DNA of 55,251 bases from Oligoflexus sp. Lineage in GTDB: Bacteria > Bdellovibrionota_B > Oligoflexia > Oligoflexales > Oligoflexaceae. Positions 49,399 through 55,251 of the stretch are shown here, one piece after another (the first letter of the stretch is position 1; each line of letters begins with the position of its first letter). A program made the translations under genes and the position numbers. The notes beneath the pieces were generated by a model that worked only from the letters and a program-made list of their open reading frames with translations, was not told the DNA's origin and searched no databases. Where the stretch lies: NCBI RefSeq assembly GCF_035712445.1, contig NZ_DASTAT010000074.1:1-55251 (forward strand). Direction: 5' to 3'.

Positions 49399-50538
49399 AT
49401 GGCTCAAATATCTTGGCAGCCGGCGGGACAACGGTTTCTTTCCCGAATCAAGTTTGGACTGATGGAAGGAATTGCAGGTCCCATCGAAGCGGCATCGGAA
49501 AACGCAGGGGAAAGGGGCATCAGCCTCGTATCGGTGCTCATGGGCCTCGGCCTTGCGAGCATCCTGGCCATGGGAGTTTCCAAAACCATGGTCCTGGGTT
49601 TGAAAGGTCAGAAGAAGGTGGAGATTTATGCCGACCTCAGCAACACCCAGCAGCTGATCGCCAAATACATCGACTGCGACTACACTCTGGAGAAGGCCCG
49701 GATCGCGGCCGGCGTCACCAGCAATCAGCAGCTTTGCAACGCTAACGGGAGTTCGGAAAGCTCGCTGCTCCGCTCGTATCCTCTGCAGATTTATGTCAGG
49801 ACGCAGGACGGATCCCGCCGTCCCTTGACCGAGGATTTGAATGCCCAATTCGATCGCAGCGGTAAAATCGGCAATTGGAGGCTCCGCGCTGCCTGTGACT
49901 GGACCAACCAATCCCTGGTCATACGAGCGGCTCAGAAGATCGATGGCAAGACCTTTGCGAAAGATCCACTGACTCAGGCACCTTTGGATTGGAGCAATGA
50001 CAAGCTTCTCCTTTTTGGAGGCGCTCCTGGTCAAAGCCGCATCTGCTTGATGGGAACGCCGCCGTCCTCGACGGGCGCGATCGTCGGCACCAAGGTTGCT
50101 TTCCTCGATAGCCGCAAGGATCTGACGATTGATATCCCGGCCGAAGCCCAGTACACGGAAATCATCAGCGAGGGCCAGTTCCAGGGAACAGGCGATGTGG
50201 GCGCGGATGTGTCGGCGACCCGGACTCTCGTCAACATCAAAAACAAAACCTCATCCGGGATTCAGATGGTCAAGATCGGATCCAACGCAGGCAAAAGCCG
50301 CTCGGTTTTTTGGAATGACGCGAAGTTCGGGCGTGTTCCCGAATTTGAAGGTTTCGCCAATGAGTCGATGAGTGAAAATTTCCGCGACCAGAAAATGCCC
50401 AACCCTTTGATTGCAGACGGCGGCTCCAATCCCGACGGCAGCCATCGCATCGTTTATAGCGAGCGCGTGGCCGATCCCGGTAAAAACGGGCAGAGATGGT
50501 GGGGCAGCGCCGTCGTGATCAAGCATTTTTCCAAGTGA
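49399..50538 (+). CDS. Type IV prepilin-like protein with long leader
   Basis: A 379-residue protein with a prepilin N-methylation signature: G-E-R-G-I-S-L-V-S-V-L-M-G-L-G-L-A-S-I-L-A-M, cleaved after Gly40 by a prepilin peptidase. Position +5 is Ser, not the usual Glu, as in some tip or minor pseudopilins. The leader of 40 residues is far longer than usual (commonly 6-25). The C-terminal 300 residues are soluble and beta-rich, larger than major pilins, with several Cys. AGGGGG precedes ATG 49399. It is probably a minor pilin or pseudopilin of a pilus or secretion system whose other genes are not here. Confidence 0.8.
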   Translation: MAQISWQPAGQRFLSRIKFGLMEGIAGPIEAASENAGERGISLVSVLMGLGLASILAMGVSKTMVLGLKGQKKVEIYADLSNTQQLIAKYIDCDYTLEKARIAAGVTSNQQLCNANGSSESSLLRSYPLQIYVRTQDGSRRPLTEDLNAQFDRSGKIGNWRLRAACDWTNQSLVIRAAQKIDGKTFAKDPLTQAPLDWSNDKLLLFGGAPGQSRICLMGTPPSSTGAIVGTKVAFLDSRKDLTIDIPAEAQYTEIISEGQFQGTGDVGADVSATRTLVNIKNKTSSGIQMVKIGSNAGKSRSVFWNDAKFGRVPEFEGFANESMSENFRDQKMPNPLIADGGSNPDGSHRIVYSERVADPGKNGQRWWGSAVVIKHFSK

Positions 50539-50638
50539 TGCACGTTTGCGATTTTCGTAAATTTTCTTCGGCTTTTTGCCGATCAGGAGGTCAGTGTAAA
50601 AGGGACTGCGGCCGCATTTCATCAAGGGGTTCAGCTTC

Positions 50639-53371
50639 GTGGAAAATTACCTAAGGGAAAGATTTTCCATGATCGCGCTGCTCATCATGCTCCTGGGGAC
50701 AGCGGGTTGTCGACTGGCACCCGCGGCCGACACGAAAGCCCTTCCCGTCGATCAGTGGCTTCAGGCGAACGGCGGTACCGTCCTGCTCACAGGGCCCTGG
50801 GATTTTTATTGGAATGCGCTGCTCAGCCCCACGGATAGTCTGCCCGAGGACGTTTCGCAGCTGGCTATGGGGCGGATTTGGAATGGCTTCGTGCAGAGCA
50901 CCGGACGGGTCACTCCCTCACAGGGCAGCGCCACCTATCGTTATGTCCTGCGCGATCTTCCTCCGCACGCCGATGGCTACAGCCTTACATTCCGCTATGC
51001 TTTGACATCCTATCGCGCCTATATCTTCCCCGAAGGCAGACCCGAGGAAGCGCGGGTCGTGACCTCAGGCATCGTGTCCCTGACCAAGGAAGGGGCTGTA
51101 CCCTCTCGGAAGTGGAACTCTGTCGCGTTTGGTTCGGACAGGATTGAGAATTGGGTGGTCCTGGTCCAGGTCAGCAACCATCACCACGAGCTCGGCGGTT
51201 TTCGTGAAGCGCCTTTTTTGTCCTTAGGCAATAGCTATCAAAGAAACTTTGAGCTTCAGCAGATAGGCACGTTCATATGCTTGGGGGCGATGGCCTCGAT
51301 CGCCTTCTATAGCCTCATGCTTCACTTAAGACGCAGGACGGATCAAGCGGCGCTTATGCTGGCCTGCGTGGCCAGCCTCGTGATTCTTCGCGTGATCTTT
51401 TATAACCCCATACTCTACCAATATTTCTCGGATACCAAGCCCTTCTTCAAGATCCAGCTGCAGATTGATTTCATATCAGCATCCCTTGCCGTCAGCTTTT
51501 ACATCCTGTTCCTGAACTCAAGCCTTACGGCGAAACTCCATGAATGGGTGTATCGAACGCTCGTGCTTTTCAACGTGTTCTATGTTGGCTTCGTTCTTGC
51601 GGCTTCGATCGAAGCTGTCACCCTCTATCGCCCCATGCTCCTCGCGTCCCTTGTGGTGAATGTCGGTCTCGGCGCCTATCTCCTCTTCAAAAGTCTTTAC
51701 CAGCGTGCTGATGGAGTTTCCTATATCTTCGCTGGAACCCTGGCGGCTTTCCTTGCGCTGGTTCACGATACACTGATTCCCCAAGGGATCGTGTCCTCCA
51801 CTCATATCATCCAGTATGGTCTCACCATCTTTCTGATCATCCACAGTCAGCTGGTAGTAAGGCGTTCGGCTCAGTCCTTTGCCGAGGCTGAGTCTTTGGC
51901 CGCCGCTCTGAATATCAAGAATGCCGAGATCGAAGCCTTCAACGAGAATCTGCAGTCCATGGTGGATTTCAAAAGCCGCGAAGTGCGCACGATCCTCGAC
52001 CATATTCCGCAGGGAGTGCTTTTGATCGGCAAAGACGCAAAGGTAACGGGCGATTATTCAGCGAATCTGATCGAGCTCATCGGAACCAGGGACATAGCCG
52101 GGCAGTCCGTGATGGATCTGATCTTTCAATATTCCGATCTCGATTCGGACAGGCGCGATCGGCTTCTCCATTCGCTTCGAGCCGCGATAGGAACGCGCCG
52201 CTTGAGTTTCGATGTGAACGTCGACAACCTGCCCAAAGCCTTCACCCTGCAGATCGGGGATCGAATCCAGCACATTAAAGCCACCTGGACGGTCCTCACC
52301 AGCCGCAGAGGCCAGGTCGAATTCATCCTTTTGACCCTTTTGGATGTGACCAGCGAACTGCGTGCAGCCCGGGAACACGAGACGAAGCTGCGTGAATTCG
52401 AAATCGTCCGGCAGCTGCTCATGATCGAGCCCATGGATGCGGTGCGCTTTTTTGAATCCTCGGGAGCCTTGCTGCAGAAAAGCCGGCGCCTGCTTATCCT
52501 GCTTGGAGAAACGCCTGATCAGGCGATCATCAAAGAGCTTTTCATGCATGCCCACACAGTAAAAGGTTCCGCGCGGACTTTGAATCTGATGGATCTGGCA
52601 AACGCCCTGCATCAAGCGGAAGATACCTATCAGGAGTTCATGCAGCAAAGCGGCAAGGTGGATAGAGGGCGTTTATGGAATGCCTTCCATGCGGTGTTGG
52701 AAAGTTTTGAGCAGCATGAGGCCATCAACTTCCATCAGCTGAATCGTTCGCGCCAAGGGAAATCCCAGGCATGGACCCCTCCCCAGAGTTCGTTGTCCAG
52801 CCTGCTCGATCGTTTCCAGCAGCATGCCCTGCATTTGGCTCAGGACCTTGGCAGAGACCCTCCGAACTTCGTCTTTGAGGTGATCGAAGCGCCCCTTTCC
52901 GAAAGCCTGCTGGCCGTCCTTGATCAGTGCATGATTCATATCGTATCCAACGCGCTGGTGCATGGGATTGAAGCCAGCGAAGAACGCCAGCGAGCCGGCA
53001 AGGATCCGAGGGGCACCCTCCGTATCTCCTCGTTCCTGGATGGCCGCAACTTCGTCCTGCAGGTGTCGGACGACGGCCGCGGCCTCGCTTTGAAGGAGAT
53101 ATTCGCAGCCGGTTTGAAAGCCGGGGTCCTTCATGAGCAAAGCAGCGAGGACGAGATCCTGGAATCCCTTTTTAAGAGTGGCGTCTCAACGGCCGTTGAA
53201 GTTTCCCTTCATGCCGGGCGTGGGATCGGGCTTGATGCTGTCAGGGCTTATATCCTGCAGATAGGAGGGGCTGTCACGATTCGCCTGGATAAAGAACCAG
53301 GCTTTGATGATGGTCGCCGTCCGTTTACCTTGGAGCTTAGAATTCCGTTCGCCGTTCGGGATGCCGGCTGA
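50639..53371 (+). CDS. 7TMR-DISM sensor with PAS-like, Hpt and CheA-type kinase domains
   Basis: A 910-residue membrane protein. N-terminal signal or lipobox (T-A-G-C), then a beta-rich extracellular 7TMR-DISM type sensor domain (40-195), seven hydrophobic helices (about 200-410), a coiled segment, a PAS-like region (455-580), an Hpt domain with phosphorylatable His639 (H-T-V-K-G-S-A), and a CheA-like ATPase: N-box I-H-I-V-S-N-A-L-V-H-G-I-E, G1 D-D-G-R-G-L-A, G2 G-R-G-I-G-L-D-A-V. The CheA-specific CheW-like domain is missing. It likely senses an envelope signal and phosphorylates a separate receiver. The start is GTG 50639 (AAGGGG upstream) with ATG 50669 as the alternative. Confidence 0.85.
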   Translation: MENYLRERFSMIALLIMLLGTAGCRLAPAADTKALPVDQWLQANGGTVLLTGPWDFYWNALLSPTDSLPEDVSQLAMGRIWNGFVQSTGRVTPSQGSATYRYVLRDLPPHADGYSLTFRYALTSYRAYIFPEGRPEEARVVTSGIVSLTKEGAVPSRKWNSVAFGSDRIENWVVLVQVSNHHHELGGFREAPFLSLGNSYQRNFELQQIGTFICLGAMASIAFYSLMLHLRRRTDQAALMLACVASLVILRVIFYNPILYQYFSDTKPFFKIQLQIDFISASLAVSFYILFLNSSLTAKLHEWVYRTLVLFNVFYVGFVLAASIEAVTLYRPMLLASLVVNVGLGAYLLFKSLYQRADGVSYIFAGTLAAFLALVHDTLIPQGIVSSTHIIQYGLTIFLIIHSQLVVRRSAQSFAEAESLAAALNIKNAEIEAFNENLQSMVDFKSREVRTILDHIPQGVLLIGKDAKVTGDYSANLIELIGTRDIAGQSVMDLIFQYSDLDSDRRDRLLHSLRAAIGTRRLSFDVNVDNLPKAFTLQIGDRIQHIKATWTVLTSRRGQVEFILLTLLDVTSELRAAREHETKLREFEIVRQLLMIEPMDAVRFFESSGALLQKSRRLLILLGETPDQAIIKELFMHAHTVKGSARTLNLMDLANALHQAEDTYQEFMQQSGKVDRGRLWNAFHAVLESFEQHEAINFHQLNRSRQGKSQAWTPPQSSLSSLLDRFQQHALHLAQDLGRDPPNFVFEVIEAPLSESLLAVLDQCMIHIVSNALVHGIEASEERQRAGKDPRGTLRISSFLDGRNFVLQVSDDGRGLALKEIFAAGLKAGVLHEQSSEDEILESLFKSGVSTAVEVSLHAGRGIGLDAVRAYILQIGGAVTIRLDKEPGFDDGRRPFTLELRIPFAVRDAG

Positions 53372-53476
53372 TCATCCGCTGGGTCGACTCAGAATCCTGT
53401 TGATCTTGGACAAACGGTTGTTTAACCTTGCGTTTTATCCATTACAACGGTCTGACTATCGACTGAAGGATGTCTC

Positions 53477-54073
53477 ATGAAGAAGATTCTGTTTGGCCTC
53501 GCTTTGACTTTCCTGTCGCCCATGGTTTCCGCAGCTCCCTATGAAATCGACCGTTCCCACTCTGAGGTAGGTTTTGCGGTCAAGCACCTTGTGATCTCGA
53601 CTGTCAAAGGCTCGTTCAAGGACTTTTCTGGTGAGATTGACTTCGATGCCAAAAATGTGGAAAAATCGAAATTCACGGCGAAAATAAAGGCCGGCAGCGT
53701 CTTTACCAATGATGAAAAGCGCGATGAGCATCTTCGCAACGAAGACTTCTTCTTCACCCAGAAGCACCCTGATATCCTCTTTAAAAGCACCAAGGTCGAA
53801 GGCAACAAGCCTGAGAGCTTCAAGGTTCATGGTGATCTTACGATGCGCGGCGTGACCAAGCCTGTGGTTTTGGACGTCACTTACAATGGTGAGGTCAAGG
53901 ATCCCTGGGGCAATATGAAGGCGGGATTCACAGCCGTCACGAAAATCAATCGGAAGGATTTCGGCATTGTTTGGAATAAGGCCCTCGATGCCGGCGGCGT
54001 GACAGTGGGTGACGATGTCACGATTCAGCTCGAGATCGAAGCCAAGAAGCTTCCTGAAACCCGGAAGTCCTGA
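53477..54073 (+). CDS. yceI: YceI-family periplasmic lipid-binding protein
   Basis: A 198-residue protein with signal peptide (cleavage near P-M-V-S-A-A) and the YceI lipocalin-like fold: Y-E-I-D-R-S-H-S-E-V-G-F-A-V-K-H at the N-terminus, F-S-G-E-I-D-F-D, H-P-D-I-L-F-K-S, H-G-D-L-T-M-R-G-V-T-K-P-V, and F-G-I-V-W-N-K-A at the end. Family members bind polyisoprenoids or other long-chain lipids in a beta-barrel pocket; some are stress- or pH-induced. The stop is followed by a bidirectional terminator. The ligand here may be a polyprenyl compound, by family only. Confidence 0.95.
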   Translation: MKKILFGLALTFLSPMVSAAPYEIDRSHSEVGFAVKHLVISTVKGSFKDFSGEIDFDAKNVEKSKFTAKIKAGSVFTNDEKRDEHLRNEDFFFTQKHPDILFKSTKVEGNKPESFKVHGDLTMRGVTKPVVLDVTYNGEVKDPWGNMKAGFTAVTKINRKDFGIVWNKALDAGGVTVGDDVTIQLEIEAKKLPETRKS

Positions 54074-54092
54074 GACGGTCCCAGACCGCAGT

Positions 54093-54121
54093 AAAAAAAA
54101 AGGGCCGCCTGGCCCTTTTTT
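54093..54121. terminator. Bidirectional rho-independent terminator
   Basis: AAAAAAGGGCC (54096-54106) pairs with GGCCCTTTTTT (54111-54121), loop GCCT. T tracts exist on both strands. It serves the yceI gene and the convergent small-lipoprotein gene, whose stop codon touches its edge. Confidence 0.9.
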
Positions 54122-54315
54122 CATTCCTTGTCGACGGCTGCAGGGGGCGTCACGGCTTCTGAAGCAGCATCCGCGTCCTGAGCTTCCGCTTTGGATTCTG
54201 CGGGAGCGTCGCTCGAAATCTCAGCTTTGAATTCCTGCCACACGGTTTGATCACGCTGGGTCATGCAAGCCGACAGCGGGAAGAGCAGCATTGGGATCAG
54301 ATACAAGGGGCGCAT
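54121..54315 (-). CDS. Small lipoprotein, unknown function
   Basis: A 64-residue protein: M-R-P-L-Y-L-I-P-M-L-L-F-P-L-S-A-C is a lipoprotein signal with lipobox L-S-A-C. The 47-residue mature part is acidic and Ala/Glu-rich (A-P-A-E-S-K-A-E-A-Q-D-A-D-A) and probably disordered. ATG 54315 is chosen because AAGGAG stands six bases upstream; the in-frame ATG at 54321 is too close to it. No family is recognised. It may be a small envelope lipoprotein, similar in size to entericidin-type lipoproteins, but that likeness is by size only. Confidence 0.7.
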   Translation of the reverse strand: MRPLYLIPMLLFPLSACMTQRDQTVWQEFKAEISSDAPAESKAEAQDADAASEAVTPPAAVDKE

Positions 54316-54443
54316 AGTCATCTCCTTTGGATGTCAGACACCCTTTATAATGCAAAGCCTGTTCCTTCATTAAATCCCATTATATCAATGACTTAAATTG
54401 AAGGATGAGGTTATATTCCCGACCCCTGCTCAGCTTTTGTACA

Positions 54444-55251
54444 TCAGGCAGGGCGGCCCTGCGGCTGGGACTTGAGAAGCGGGATCATGAGGACCAGGGT
54501 CAGAAGTAAAAACGCGGGAGCCAAGAGAAAGGCCGTGCCGATTCCAAGAGTATCCGCGACCCGACCCACCGACACATGCATGAAGGCCAGCATCATCTGC
54601 ATGCAGACATAAACATTCATCATCATCTGTTTCCATGTGCTCGGAAACTTGATGCTGATCCGCGCCATGGACAAAGGAAAGAAAGGGCCCACGATGCCCA
54701 TCAGCGGCAAAGCCCAGCTATGCCCCTGCTGCCCGAGAATGCCAAACAGTGCCCCCAGCGTGAGGCAGCCGACCAGGACCAGGGTTTCATAACGTGGCCG
54801 CACCAGAAGAAAGCAAAGAAAACGCGTGAGCCCGATCATCAGAAAAAAGCCCATCTGATACTGAGCGGCATCCTCAGGCTTGAAATTCTGCTGACCGACC
54901 ATCAGCGTGTTCATCCACATCGAAGCCAGAACTTCGCCGGCCACATAAAAGGAAAAGACCACGAGCATCAGGATCGCTGTGCTGTTCCATCGGGCTCCAG
55001 TGGTGGCCGTTTGCCTCGTCGGAGGCTCGATGACTTCGGGCGGCAGTATTCTGTAATAGCTGAAACCCAAAAGGAGCATGACCAGCGATGAACCCGTGAA
55101 CAGCCACCACCAGGGTTTCTCGGCATGCGTCAGCGCACTGAAAAGAAGAGGTGCAATCAGTGAACCTGCTCCGTACATCACCTGCTGCATGGCCACATAA
55201 CGTCCGCGAGACTCGGCAGGGCTGCCCCGAACCGTCAGAATACTGCTCAGG
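54444..55251 (-). CDS. MFS transporter, 5' part beyond the window (partial)
   Basis: At least 269 residues of a membrane protein; the frame stays open to the window edge (upstream residues read L-S-S-I-L-T-V-R-G-S-P-A-E-S-R-G-R-Y), so the N-terminal part is missing. About eight hydrophobic segments remain, with G-L-T-R-F-L-C-F-L-L-V-R-P-R at a typical MFS inter-helix loop. The visible part corresponds to roughly the last two thirds of an MFS protein. The substrate is unknown. It ends in Gln/Gly-rich Q-P-Q-G-R-P-A. It is convergent with nothing; the small lipoprotein gene lies downstream on the same strand. Confidence 0.85.
   Translation of the reverse strand, partial: LSSILTVRGSPAESRGRYVAMQQVMYGAGSLIAPLLFSALTHAEKPWWWLFTGSSLVMLLLGFSYYRILPPEVIEPPTRQTATTGARWNSTAILMLVVFSFYVAGEVLASMWMNTLMVGQQNFKPEDAAQYQMGFFLMIGLTRFLCFLLVRPRYETLVLVGCLTLGALFGILGQQGHSWALPLMGIVGPFFPLSMARISIKFPSTWKQMMMNVYVCMQMMLAFMHVSVGRVADTLGIGTAFLLAPAFLLLTLVLMIPLLKSQPQGRPA

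Noticed and set aside
1..55251. tRNA, rRNA, CRISPR arrays, insertion sequences, phage genes
   Set aside because: I looked for cloverleaf-type sequences, regularly spaced repeats, transposase/integrase motifs and terminal repeats and found none.

Overview
The window is a moderately GC-rich bacterial chromosome segment with a Gram-negative envelope. It encodes many lipoproteins with clear lipoboxes, outer-membrane beta-barrels (FadL-type, OmpA-type, porin-like), a type IV prepilin-like protein and periplasmic binding proteins. The mix of short degenerate-receiver/TPR proteins, PilZ, 7TMR-DISM kinase, divergent SelO-like protein and many unrecognised lipoproteins is what I would expect of a Bdellovibrionota/Oligoflexia-type or related deep proteobacterial lineage. 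That placement is inference. I see no rRNA, tRNA, CRISPR array, insertion sequence or phage gene. The window starts in intergenic DNA and ends inside an MFS transporter gene.

Layout. 1-0.7 kb: terminator-bounded intergenic DNA. 0.7-6.7 kb: a lipoprotein, an MFS exporter, a lone receiver-domain protein whose Shine-Dalgarno sits in a hairpin, a divergent SelO-family protein, an SRPBCC protein and a secreted protein. 6.8-12.6 kb: a FadL-like barrel gene overlapping the gene of a 1529-residue, mostly helical lipoprotein. 13.0-16.5 kb: a PilZ protein, a pseudo-receiver/TPR protein and an OmpA-type protein with its domains in reversed order. 16.6-21.3 kb: an alanine-racemase-fold enzyme, an aldonolactone-oxidase-type flavoprotein and an overlapping dprE1-dprE2 pair (polyprenyl-phosphoryl-ribose to -arabinose epimerisation). 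21.4-27.6 kb: M14 carboxypeptidase, a GNAT/ATP-grasp pair, an orphan PstS-like protein, a lipoprotein and a small membrane protein. 27.7-31.8 kb: a five-gene metal (probably zinc) uptake operon behind a perfect inverted repeat. 32-40.2 kb: ybaK, a GT39-type glycosyltransferase, a DUF885 peptidase, an SDR, a secreted protein, a protein resembling large lipid-transfer proteins, and a lipoprotein. 40.2-45.2 kb: a possible sRNA, a lipase-FadL operon, a DCC thiol protein and a subtilase. 45.4-53.4 kb: a second receiver-like/TPR protein, a lipoprotein, a TPR regulator plus CheY-like protein operon, a prepilin and a CheA-like 7TMR-DISM kinase. 53.5-55.25 kb: YceI, a tiny lipoprotein and a truncated MFS gene.

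How the parts fit. Several neighbour sets make functional sense: secreted lipase with FadL (release and uptake of fatty acids); metal ABC transporter with its own porin-like barrel and lipoprotein; dprE1 with dprE2; PilZ with a receiver-like/TPR scaffold. The most interesting regulatory signal is a pair of identical tandem repeats, TGTGACG-N4-TGTGACG, pointing away from each other between the TPR-regulator/CheY operon and the prepilin gene, with related copies upstream of the neighbouring lipoprotein gene. This suggests a local regulon. Promoter and operator calls are by eye and are tentative.
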